From NCBI GenBank assembly GCA_019359435.1, contig JAHHHI010000099.1, forward strand, positions 1-51,520: a stretch of 51,520 nucleotides of DNA. Reading direction: 5' to 3'. A program made the translations under genes and the position numbers. Origin of the DNA: Kaiparowitsia implicata GSE-PSE-MK54-09C. Its GTDB lineage: Bacteria > Cyanobacteriota > Cyanobacteriia > Elainellales > Elainellaceae. Every line of letters begins with the position of its first letter. The stretch's first letter is position 1. The notes below the pieces were generated by a model. The model made no database searches, was not told the DNA's origin, and saw only the letters and a list, made by a program, of their open reading frames with translations. Positions 17,800 to 25,556 of the stretch are shown here, piece after piece.

Positions 17800-18342
17800 C
17801 TAGGGCGTCGTACGTTTTCCTCGGCCTCGAGTGGAGGAGGTTGCCGTGGTCTTTTTAGCAACGCTGCGAGTTGCAGTCGCCTTAGGCTTTGCTGCTGACC
17901 TAGCTTTAGAGGATGCGGCTGAGCGAGTAGTGCGTTTCGACTCAGTTGCGGCCTCGTCTGTATCTGCAGGGTCAGCCGTAGAGAGTGTAAGGTCGTCTGC
18001 TTCAGCCGCTGTGAGAGCCTCAGCCTTTGAACGAGTGCTCCGTTTGCGCTTAGGCGAGTCTCCGGCAGCGCGGTTTCGGCTCGTGGCGGCTAGATAAGAC
18101 TTGAGTGACGAGGGGCTAATGCGGATTCCCTTCTGGGTCAGCATTTCAGAAACTTCTTCGTGGGTATATCCACGATCTAGTGCAGCCTTGATTGAGTCTT
18201 GCAACTGTTCAATCGCTTCTCGCAGCGACCAAGAGTCTTTTGGTTTTTCGGGTAGATCTTTGAGAAAGTCTGCCGCATTCTCAATGGCGTCTTTGGTTAC
18301 AGCCGTAGCACCGGGCGATCGTCTTCTACCAGCCGTCATCAC
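17800..18342 (-). CDS. HTH-like protein with histone-H1-like basic tail
   Basis: A 180-residue two-part protein. The N-terminal ~90 residues form helices including SLREAIEQLQDSIKAALDRG, then GYTHEEVSEMLTQKGIRISP and SSLKSYL, which look like a helix-turn-helix in which a rule-like element is chosen by rigid order. The C-terminal ~90 residues are low-complexity, rich in Ala, Lys, Arg, Ser and Thr (RSAAKPKATATRSVAKKTT), like eukaryotic H1 tails and bacterial H1-like proteins. A DNA-binding nucleoid or regulatory role is inferred. An acidic patch (AAEADDLTLSTADPADTDEAA) interrupts the basic tail. The gene is single and ends at the bidirectional terminator. Confidence 0.75.
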   Translation of the reverse strand: MMTAGRRRSPGATAVTKDAIENAADFLKDLPEKPKDSWSLREAIEQLQDSIKAALDRGYTHEEVSEMLTQKGIRISPSSLKSYLAATSRNRAAGDSPKRKRSTRSKAEALTAAEADDLTLSTADPADTDEAATESKRTTRSAASSKARSAAKPKATATRSVAKKTTATSSTRGRGKRTTP

Positions 18343-19339
18343 TTATTTCTCCATCTCAAGTGTCTACAGTTCAACAGGAGTTAGCCATAATCTGTCTAAA
18401 AAATCTCTAGAAGACTCAGCTATACGGTCAGAATTCCCAATCATGTACTACTTATATCCTAAATCAAAAAAACTAACGCTAATTCACTCCAAAATCGTTC
18501 TAGCTATCTTCTTTTTTTCATGGAGATATCCGTCTCGACTACTAAGCCTATATTTCTGTTCCCATCCATCGCTATGTTGATGAGTTCATTCTTGATGTTG
18601 ATTGACTCTGTGCTGCTCTGGCACGATTTGGACTGATTGGAATTTTGCTGTCAGCAGATTTGAGACCATTAGACAGACTGCTTATAGAGGAAGGTTCTAT
18701 CAACCCAATGTTCATATAGAACTGTGGGTTCAGCTCATGTTCTTGAGGGGTGTGGCGTTGCAATACTTCTATGCAGCGTCGTGTAGGAATGCGAACTAAA
18801 TGTGAACTATTCGGTGCAATTAAGCTGGCTTGGCGTACCTACAGCGATTCTAAGTGCATAGCGAGGAGGACGGGATGCACCCATTCTGCCTGTTACAATC
18901 CGGCGTATCTACCAGTTGTCGAGGATAGCTGCAACGACGATGCAAGGGGACGAAGCAGTTCATAAAGCAACTTATGTCGCAGTGCAAGAGAATATGACTC
19001 ACTGGATAGATGCTGACTGATGACAGGTAACGTATTGTCTGATTGATCGTTGGGTTGATTAGATGGTTTAAGCTGATTCGTGATTGTTGCTAAAGCGTGG
19101 CAATATGACAGCACTCGTAGCAGCACTGTAAAATACCTCGTGGGGCAGTCTAAGGATGTTAACTTGCTAGAATGTGAAGCTGCGAACCATTGGGGGAATG
19201 TTGCAGCAGGCGAAATCCTTGTGCGGGGTTCCTGGCGATGTTGAGGCGATCGCCCAAGACATGACTGATTGTTTTCTAGTGGCGATCAATGCTTGGTTTG
19301 ACTCAGTGTGGTTGTTTTGATTTTTGTGAGGTGCGGTCT
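18343..19339. other. one-kilobase gap with possible decayed coding remnants
   Basis: No intact gene is supported. Around 18552-18720 the plus strand reads as a protein-like frame with in-frame stops (LCAALARFGLIGILLSADL and following), and another frame continues to about 18800, which could be a decayed gene. Several short frames cross the rest. A TAGAAT-type -10 box at about 19168 could serve the glycosyltransferase gene. Confidence 0.35.
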
Positions 19340-20773
19340 ATGTTGGATAAACGCTCAAGTGCATCAGCCCAATCTCTGGGGCAGTCTCAGCCGCAATCAG
19401 CCGCCGCACACTCATCAATGCGAAATGATGCACCGACTCGGCAGGCGATCGCCCTCATTTCTGATGATGCCGATCCGGCCATTGACACGAACCGACAAGA
19501 AGCTGGTGAGCGCAATATCTACGTACGGCGCGTCGGAGAAGCCTTAGCCAAGGTGGGCTGGCGTGTAGACATGTTTACCCGTAGAACCGACCCGGACGCT
19601 CCTACCGTGGTGCAGCATTCACCCCACTGCCGCACGATCCGCCTTGATGCTGGCCCTGCTGCGTTGATCCCACGCGATCAGCGGTTTGACGTGCTGCCAG
19701 AATTTTTGGAAGACTTTCTCAAGTATCAAAGTAAAGAACACTATCCTCTAGTGCACACCAGCTATTGGACTGCAGGATGGGTGGGGTTGCAGCTTAAGCA
19801 GCAGCATAATTTGCAACTGGTGCATACCTATCATTCGCTAGGCGTGCTGAAATATCAGCCGGGTGTGGCCCGGTCGGCGATCGCCGACCGGCGCATTGAC
19901 ATTGAGCAGCAAGTGCTCGAGTTGGCCGACTGCATCATTGCCACTAGCCCTCAAGAAAAAGATACGTTGCATCAGCTCATGTCGGCCCAGGGCACAGTCG
20001 AAATTGTCCCAGCCGGAACTGACCTTGATACCTTCCACACGATGCCCCAGACAGAGGCACGACAGCGCTTAGGGCTTTCCTCTCAAGAGCCTATGGTGCT
20101 CTATGTGGGCCGGTTTGATGCGCGCAAGGGCATTGAAACGCTGGTGCGAGCCTTTGCCCAACTGCCAGACTCACTTCACAAGGCGCGCTTGGTGATTGTT
20201 GGGGGTGATGATCCGGCTCAAGACAACCGTCAAGAGCGACAGCGGATTGAACGCATTGTTCGCGAGTTGCAGTTGGGCGATCGCATTGATTTTGTCGGAC
20301 AGGTGGGACATGAGCGATTGCCGACCTACTATACCGCTGCCGATGTTTGCGTTATTCCTAGTCAATACGAACCCTTTGGGCTGGTGGCTCTAGAGGCCAT
20401 GGCCTGCGGGACTCCGGTTGTCGCCTCAAATACCGGTGGGCTAAGGTTTACAGTAGTTCCTGAAGAAACAGGATTGCTCGTGCCGCCAGAGGATGTGGCT
20501 GGGTTTGCCAAAGCCATTGAGCGCGTCCTGACTGACCAGATTTGGGCGCAAAAGCTCAAATCTCAAGCCCCTGCTCGTGTCCAACAAAACTTTAGTTGGA
20601 CAGGGGTTGCAGTTCGGCTCAGCGATGTTTATCGCCGCATCATGGCACAGTCGATTAGCCACGAGCAGTTGTGGTGCCCCATCAACCCTGCTGAGCCCGC
20701 TGTTGCGTCAGCCTCGGCATCTGCTGTGGCCCCTGATCAGCCCGAGAGTTCAACGATCCAAACGGTTTCTTAA
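19340..20773 (+). CDS. GT4-family glycosyltransferase
   Basis: A 477-residue GT-B fold enzyme. A Ser/Gln-rich N-terminal stretch (about 1-35) precedes the acceptor domain, whose HTYHSLGVLKYQPG and NRQEAGERNIYVRRVG blocks resemble MshA and sucrose-phosphate-synthase-like enzymes. The donor domain has PAGTDLDTF (about 224), GRFDARKGIETL (about 257) and the E-x7-E motif EPFGLVALEAM (Glu344, Glu352), all typical of retaining GT4 enzymes. The donor and acceptor are not determinable. The ATG at 19340 has GAGG eight bases upstream; a frame start at 19289 lacks one. The C-terminal 40 residues are Ala/Pro/Ser-rich and probably disordered. Confidence 0.88.
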   Translation: MLDKRSSASAQSLGQSQPQSAAAHSSMRNDAPTRQAIALISDDADPAIDTNRQEAGERNIYVRRVGEALAKVGWRVDMFTRRTDPDAPTVVQHSPHCRTIRLDAGPAALIPRDQRFDVLPEFLEDFLKYQSKEHYPLVHTSYWTAGWVGLQLKQQHNLQLVHTYHSLGVLKYQPGVARSAIADRRIDIEQQVLELADCIIATSPQEKDTLHQLMSAQGTVEIVPAGTDLDTFHTMPQTEARQRLGLSSQEPMVLYVGRFDARKGIETLVRAFAQLPDSLHKARLVIVGGDDPAQDNRQERQRIERIVRELQLGDRIDFVGQVGHERLPTYYTAADVCVIPSQYEPFGLVALEAMACGTPVVASNTGGLRFTVVPEETGLLVPPEDVAGFAKAIERVLTDQIWAQKLKSQAPARVQQNFSWTGVAVRLSDVYRRIMAQSISHEQLWCPINPAEPAVASASASAVAPDQPESSTIQTVS

Positions 20774-21243
20774 GCTGGGGCGATCGCCCACCCTAAACAG
20801 TCTGGCTAGAATTGACAAGCTTATGCCTACGGGATCTCCTAACCCTAGATTTGCACCTGATAGCGATGCAGCAGCGTTCTGATCAAGAAACGAAACGCCT
20901 GAGAAGAATGAATATCAGCCGCTGATGCTTGAGTGTCTGCCTCGCCCCTTCCTGCAAGCCCCGTTGAATCTCTTGGGAGGGCCGCTTTTTCCATTCCAGA
21001 GGCTTAATCCGCCTCGCCCCTTCTTGCAAGCCCCGTTGAATCGCCTAAAGACATCCCTCTCCCGATCAAGTGATCTTCTTGTCTAGTAAGAATAAAGCAG
21101 TGGTAAATTTGAGTACTGTCAAGGCCAATTAATTCTTTATTGATTTTCTGGAACTTACCTCGCCTAGAATAATTCAAAATAATCGGATAGCTTCAATATC
21201 TAAATCCAGTTCTATAACTTCTATAGGCGCGTTCAAGATTGCC
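20774..21243. other. intergenic region with CRISPR-like repeat pair
   Basis: Holds the 35-base direct repeat pair (20936-21042). The right part is AT-rich and should contain the promoter of the DUF4168 gene. No gene is recognised. Confidence 0.5.
20936..21042. repeat. 35-base direct repeat pair with 37-base spacer
   Basis: Copies at 20936-20970 and 21008-21042 differ at two positions. The core GCAAGCCCCGTTGAATC is identical. Repeat and spacer sizes fit a minimal CRISPR unit, but only two copies exist, the repeat lacks a clear internal dyad beyond CTTGCAAG, and no cas gene is in the window. It could equally be a short tandem duplication of an unknown intergenic element. Confidence 0.7.
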
Positions 21244-21732
21244 ATGATTCAGTTGTCTCAGGTTTACAAACGTTCAATCCAGCCCGTGGCGCTGCACTTG
21301 CTTACTGTGGGAGCCATCTCTGCATCGACTGTGCTGTTGGGGCTTGTTCCCGATCTCGCCGCCGCTTCAGGTTCATCGGGTTTTAGCTCTGCGGCGATGG
21401 CGCAGGCAGTGTCAGATGCCGAAATTCGAGGCTACGCCCAATCGGTGCTAGAAATCGAAGATCTGCGCCGCAATGCCTATCAAGAGATCCAGAGCCAGAT
21501 GCCCTCTGGTCAGCAACTCCCGAATATTTCCTGTCATCAGCGCGACAGCATCAATGGTCTCAATCGGCAGGCGCGGCAGGTTGCAATCAGCTACTGCAAT
21601 GCCTCAGTACAGGTGGTTGAGCGGTTCAATCTTTCGATCGAAGACTTTAACCGTATTCATGCAGCTCAGCAGAGCGATCGAGCCCTGGCAGATAAGGTTC
21701 GGCGTGAGTTGATACGCCTGCGCTCAAATTAG
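21244..21732 (+). CDS. exported DUF4168 protein
   Basis: A 162-residue secreted protein. A signal peptide spans about residues 1-41 (basic start, hydrophobic LHLLTVGAISASTVLLGLV, Ala-rich cleavage zone). The mature part matches the DUF4168 pattern: VSDAEIRGYAQSVLEIEDLRR near the N-terminus and FNLSIEDFNRIHAAQQSDRALADKV-type C-terminal helices (read as two blocks). Function is unknown; the protein is probably periplasmic. Two cysteines (SCHQ, SYCN) may form a disulfide. It is a single gene with its own AT-rich upstream region. Confidence 0.85.
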   Translation: MIQLSQVYKRSIQPVALHLLTVGAISASTVLLGLVPDLAAASGSSGFSSAAMAQAVSDAEIRGYAQSVLEIEDLRRNAYQEIQSQMPSGQQLPNISCHQRDSINGLNRQARQVAISYCNASVQVVERFNLSIEDFNRIHAAQQSDRALADKVRRELIRLRSN

Positions 21733-21883
21733 TAGAATAAGCTGATGCCATTGACGTATCCAGCCTGACTCAGCTTAACGGGGCACAGGGTCTTGCGCCC
21801 CTACTGAAAACCGTACTATGTCAGGTGTCCTTCAGGTCGGGATGTTCTTTCGTGCCCATCCCTTAGTCCCCATCTTTGAGCCT

Positions 21884-22144
21884 ATGCCGCGCTTTAATCC
21901 ATTTAGTTTGCAGGCGCAAATCTCTCGCATGTTTGTGGAGGGACAATCATTTTTTGCCACCACTCGGGTTCAGGATTGGCTGCGGGAGCATCAACAAGAT
22001 CCTAGCGAGTACGATATTCTCTTTCGCGAAGAACCTGCGCCACCCGGATCAGGCTTGGTGAAGCAGGTTCGGGTCGAACTGCAGCGCAAAGATGGGCATT
22101 CCATTGCTGAGTGGCTGCAATTAGAGCTAGATCAGCTGTCATAG
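21884..22144 (+). CDS. small soluble hypothetical protein
   Basis: An 86-residue protein from the ATG at 21884 (MPRFNPFSLQAQISRMFVEG). It is charged and probably alpha/beta, with FFATTRVQDWLREHQQDPSEYDILFREE and a C-terminal VELQRKDGHSIAEWLQLELDQ. No family recognised. The frame is open upstream with ATGs at 21818 and 21842; the latter has AGGTCGGG just before it, so the true start is uncertain. It lies 150 bases after the DUF4168 gene on the same strand. Confidence 0.5.
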   Translation: MPRFNPFSLQAQISRMFVEGQSFFATTRVQDWLREHQQDPSEYDILFREEPAPPGSGLVKQVRVELQRKDGHSIAEWLQLELDQLS

Positions 22145-22218
22145 AGACTGTAGAACGCCACCACAGTAGAGGGCGGCTGAACCATACACAATGGCGTTAT
22201 TCATACAACCCTCAGTTC

Positions 22219-22330
22219 GATGTCAGTTTGGTAAATGCTCAAAACCTTACTGCTCGCAACGCAGACAGCAAGGTTTAGCAGTGTTTCTGCTCCATGCTGC
22301 GGGGCTGAAACACTGCAATCGAAGGCGCTC
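22219..22330 (+). repeat. dispersed two-hairpin repeat, copy B
   Basis: Begins GATGTCAGTTTGGTAAATG. The first stem pairs AAACCTT (about 22242-22248) with AAGGTTT, continuing with CTG/CAG. The second is a perfect 10-bp stem GCAGTGTTTC (22278-22287) with 22307-22316. Base changes against other copies are mostly compensated in the opposite arm. Confidence 0.7.
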
Positions 22331-22433
22331 TCGTAGCGCGCATTGATAGCAGTACTCAATTCATTGTCATCACCCGCGTTAGACACTGCCGCGATACATA
22401 TCAGTAGGCCACTCCAGCATTAATTCAACGTCA

Positions 22434-22543
22434 GTTCGGGTTAAGAGGCTTTTGGGGCATCGCGCGACGCGCGATGCCCCAAAAGCCTTAATGTGCCGTG
22501 CGCGTCGCGCACGGCACATTAAGGCTTTGAGCTTATCCCGAAC
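22434..22543. repeat. MITE-like element with twin perfect hairpins
   Basis: Terminal inverted repeats GTTCGGGTTAAG (22434-22445) and its complement with one mismatch (22532-22543) bound two hairpins. The first is a 21-bp perfect stem (22446-22466 with 22468-22488). The second is a 23-bp perfect stem (22482-22504 with 22506-22528). They share bases 22482-22488, so the two folds compete. The entry CGTCAGTTCGG resembles the dispersed family. Confidence 0.75.
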
Positions 22544-22580
22544 TCAGGTTAATTCACTGTCCGTTGTTGTTTTTCAATAC

Positions 22581-23546
22581 CTACATCTGCCTTAGATGGT
22601 GGAGGCTGAAGAGCTGCTGCTTATCTACCCACACCTGTACAGGATGGAATCCGGCCTCCATCGCTAGCAGTTGAAACTCGTCGATGGTGTATTTGTAGGA
22701 GTGCTCGGTGCGCAGGGTTTCGCCCTTGCAGAAGGGGATCTCGGCATCGCTCAGGTGGACGGTTTGGTCGCAGAGGCTGGCGATCGCCATCTCGATCCGC
22801 CCTTGGGCTTCGTTATAGTGCGCCCGATACTCAAACTGGCTCAGGTCAAAGTCGGCCTCCAGTTCCCGGTTGATTCTTGTCAGCACATTCAGCGCAAAAG
22901 CGGCAGAAACCCCTTGGGCATCGTCGTAGGCGGGTTCGAGAATAATCGGAGATTTCTTTAGATCTACCCCAACGATTAAATCGCCCAGCACCGCCACGGT
23001 TTTGAGAAAGCTGATCACCTCGGCAGGCTCCAGATTGCCAATCGAAGAGCCGGGGAAAAAGCCGATGGTGGGGTGATTTTGTAGCTCTGGGATGGCAGCG
23101 ATGGGCAGGGGCTGGGTGTAGTCGGCACAGACTGCGATCGCATCCAACCTTTCAAAATCGGCCATCAGCGCTGCGCAGGCCTCTTGCAGGTGCTGCCGCG
23201 AAATATCGACCCCCACGTAGGTCGTTACCTGGAGCGCAGCCTTGAGCAAAATGCGAATCTTCTGGCTGCTGCCGCTGCCCAGTTCCACCAGGGCACTATG
23301 ATCCAACGCCGCCGCAACCTCCCCAGCATTGTCCTGAAGAATCTGCATCTCGGTGCGGGTGAGGTAATACTCCGGCAGCTGGCAAATAGCGTCAAACAGC
23401 TCAGACCCCCGCTTGTCGTAGAGAAACTGAGGCGACAGCATCTTCTGCGGCAGGCTCAGCCCCCGCAGCACCGCGCTGCGGAAGTCTTCTATCGGCGGGT
23501 GAAAGTCGTAGAGCTTAACGGGGGAGGGTTTGGTTTGTGAGGGCAT
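22581..23546 (-). CDS. egtD: L-histidine N-alpha-methyltransferase EgtD
   Basis: Trimethylates histidine to hercynine with S-adenosylmethionine, the first step of ergothioneine synthesis. The 321-residue protein has the family N-terminal block SPQFLYDKRGSELFDAICQL and PEYYLTRTE, the SAM motif LVELGSGSSQK, and GFFPGSSIGNLEP. The C-terminal part contains AFALNVLTRINRELEADFD and the substrate-site region IEMAIASL. Length fits the family. It follows egtB on the same strand with a 76-base gap holding an AT-rich inverted repeat, so the two are probably one operon. Ergothioneine is an antioxidant thiol. Confidence 0.95.
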   Translation of the reverse strand: MPSQTKPSPVKLYDFHPPIEDFRSAVLRGLSLPQKMLSPQFLYDKRGSELFDAICQLPEYYLTRTEMQILQDNAGEVAAALDHSALVELGSGSSQKIRILLKAALQVTTYVGVDISRQHLQEACAALMADFERLDAIAVCADYTQPLPIAAIPELQNHPTIGFFPGSSIGNLEPAEVISFLKTVAVLGDLIVGVDLKKSPIILEPAYDDAQGVSAAFALNVLTRINRELEADFDLSQFEYRAHYNEAQGRIEMAIASLCDQTVHLSDAEIPFCKGETLRTEHSYKYTIDEFQLLAMEAGFHPVQVWVDKQQLFSLHHLRQM

Positions 23547-23584
23547 AGGGATAGATGGGAAAATGGGGATATGGGGAAAGTTTT

Positions 23585-23631
23585 GAGTTTTGAGTTTTGA
23601 ATTGCATGTCCTAATTCAAAACTCAAAACTC
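23585..23631. repeat. AT-rich inverted repeat between egtB and egtD
   Basis: A perfect 19-bp stem (23585-23603 with 23613-23631) is built from iterations of GAGTTTT and overlaps the last codons of egtB. It may stabilise or attenuate the egtB-egtD message. Such GAGTTTTGAGTTTTG iterations are probably slippage-born. Confidence 0.7.
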
Positions 23632-24906
23632 TCTAGCTAAACGCAGGCCGCTAAACTGCCACCGGGCGCTGGGCGGAAAGAAATTGCGGTAGCTGGGGCG
23701 AATATGACCCGGTGGGGTGACGCAGGAGCCGCCGCGCAACACCATTTGGTTGCACATGAACTTGCCGTTGTACTCGCCGACGGCACCGGGGGCGGGGCGA
23801 AAGCCGGGGTAGGGCAGATAGGCGCTTTGAGTCCACTCCCAGGTGTCGCCGTAGAGCTGTTGGAGTTTCTGGTTGCCAGATGTGGGCTGGGGGTGCAGGT
23901 GGTCGGCAGCCAGAAGGTTGCCTTGGATGGATACCCCTGAGGCGGCGACTTCCCATTCGGCTTCGGTGGGCAGGCGATCGCCCCGCCAGGTGGCAAAGGC
24001 ATCGGCCTCGAAGTAGCTCAGGTGGCACACGGGTTCGGCTGGGTTGACGGGCTGCATGCCGACCAGGGTAAACGCCCACCAGTCGCCATCGCGCTGCTCC
24101 CAGTAGAGGGGAGCCTGCCAGGCTTCGCTCTGCACCGTGGCCCAGCCCTCGGCTAGCCAGTGGGCGGCGGTCTGGTAGCCCTTGTCGGCGATGAATTCTA
24201 AATATTCGCCGTTGGTGACAGGACGGTTGGCTAGGGCAAAGTCTTGCAGGTAGACCCGGTGGGCCGGGCCTTCGTTGTCGAAGGCAAACCCAGGGGCCTG
24301 GTGGCCCAGGTCGTACAGCCCGCCGGGGAATTCTACAAACTCCAGCGGCGTTGGGGATATGGATTTTGCCAGGGCGATATCCGGGCGGTAGGCGGGGCGC
24401 AGGGGGTTGAGCGCCAGGTTGTATTTGAGGTCGGTGAGCAATAGTTCCTGATGCTGCTGTTCGTGATGCAGTCCGAGAGTGGTTAGCTCTGCCACGGCGG
24501 GATGGTCGACCTGCTGCAAAAGCTGCTCCATGGCCCTATCCACATAGGCGCGGTACTGGTAGACCTCAGCTACCGTGGGCCGCGACAGCAGGCCGCGCTG
24601 GGGGCGGGGGTGGCGATCGCCCACTGCCTCATAGTAGGAGTTAAATAAATACCCGTAGCCGGGATGAAATTCTCCATAGCCCTCTAGATAGGGGCGCAGC
24701 AAAAAGGTTTCAAAAAACCAGGTGGTGTGTGCCAGATGCCACTTGGGCGGGCTGACATCGGCCATGGCCTGCACGCCGTAGTCTTCAATTTCGAGGGATT
24801 GGCAGAGGACTGCGCTGAGGTGGCGTACGGTCTGATACTGGCCGATTAGATCTGTATTCGCCAGATCGACCGCTAAAACCAGAGCAGCTGGGGAAGAAAG
24901 GGTCAT
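23623..24906 (-). CDS. egtB: ergothioneine sulfoxide synthase EgtB
   Basis: A non-heme iron enzyme that joins hercynine to a thiol with oxygen, forming the C-S bond of ergothioneine. The 427-residue protein has an N-terminal DinB-like domain with candidate iron ligands in WHLAH (57-60) and the pair His148/His152 in HHEQQHQELLLTD. The C-terminal formylglycine-generating-enzyme-like domain shows NRPVTNGEYLEFI, RLPTEAEWEVAA, GDTWEWTQS and VLRGGSCVTPPGH. No egtC or egtA is present, so whether gamma-glutamylcysteine or cysteine is used is open. It is the first gene of an egtB-egtD pair. Confidence 0.95.
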   Translation of the reverse strand: MTLSSPAALVLAVDLANTDLIGQYQTVRHLSAVLCQSLEIEDYGVQAMADVSPPKWHLAHTTWFFETFLLRPYLEGYGEFHPGYGYLFNSYYEAVGDRHPRPQRGLLSRPTVAEVYQYRAYVDRAMEQLLQQVDHPAVAELTTLGLHHEQQHQELLLTDLKYNLALNPLRPAYRPDIALAKSISPTPLEFVEFPGGLYDLGHQAPGFAFDNEGPAHRVYLQDFALANRPVTNGEYLEFIADKGYQTAAHWLAEGWATVQSEAWQAPLYWEQRDGDWWAFTLVGMQPVNPAEPVCHLSYFEADAFATWRGDRLPTEAEWEVAASGVSIQGNLLAADHLHPQPTSGNQKLQQLYGDTWEWTQSAYLPYPGFRPAPGAVGEYNGKFMCNQMVLRGGSCVTPPGHIRPSYRNFFPPSARWQFSGLRLAREF

Positions 24907-25556
24907 TTTGGGGATTTTAGGGAGATTGTTGGCAATTATGGCAGAAAGGGCTCACCGCAAGATGATGACTACCTTAAGCTGCCTGAGCCCTGGCTGAGAG
25001 GGTTCCACCAAGTTCAGATCGAGATCCATACCTGCCTGTAGGAACTTGGAGGAGTTGCCTGCGGGCAAAATTTCACTTTTGAGCTTGGCCTAATACTCAG
25101 CTTGCGGGCTAATCTCAGTGCCAACATCTATCCATAGAACAGCATCTAGATCAATTTAGCGGAACAAAACTCCTCCTCAAACAGCTATCCATTAGGCAAA
25201 AGTCTGTAGAACGATTGCTGGCTGGTGGCTTGAGGCAAAACTTGTAGGCTAAGGGCTGTCATCAATTGACCGCTGATGACCCAAAAATCAGCAGTTGCAG
25301 CCTCTAGCCTGTTTTTGGGTCGGGCGTGGCAACGCTGATGAAATGATGAAAAGGATTTTAGCCAGAGTTGATGACACGCTCTAGTGCAGCATCAGCGCTA
25401 AGAATTAGGGTTGGTATTCCCCGAAAGTCTTCTCCGGCAGGCCTCCCAGAAGGTGGCAACCCTAAAATTAAGTGTTGACGCTGTGCTGCGGAATTAAACC
25501 TTTTGTTTCTGTGCACCTTTCTGCCCCCCGGCATTGGAAACTCGGGTGATTCACTC
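24907..25556. other. 650-base intergenic region
   Basis: Between egtB and the PstS-like gene. It contains an inverted pair TTAGGGTTG/CAACCCTAA around 25405-25470 with a 40-base interior, and a C-rich motif near 25521 (CTGCCCCCCGGCA) that resembles one after dnaX. A CTGAGAGGG motif near 24992 is not a TPP riboswitch. No gene is supported. Confidence 0.4.

Larger units (their letters stand above)
22145..22580. other. repeat-rich convergent intergenic region
   Basis: Two structured repeats lie side by side between converging genes: copy B of the dispersed family (22219-22330) and the 110-base twin-hairpin element (22434-22543). No gene is supported. Confidence 0.6.

Noticed and set aside
24985-25060. 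CTGAGAGGG motif resembling a TPP riboswitch
   Set aside because: The other conserved elements of the THI box are missing or do not pair, and no thiamine gene follows.
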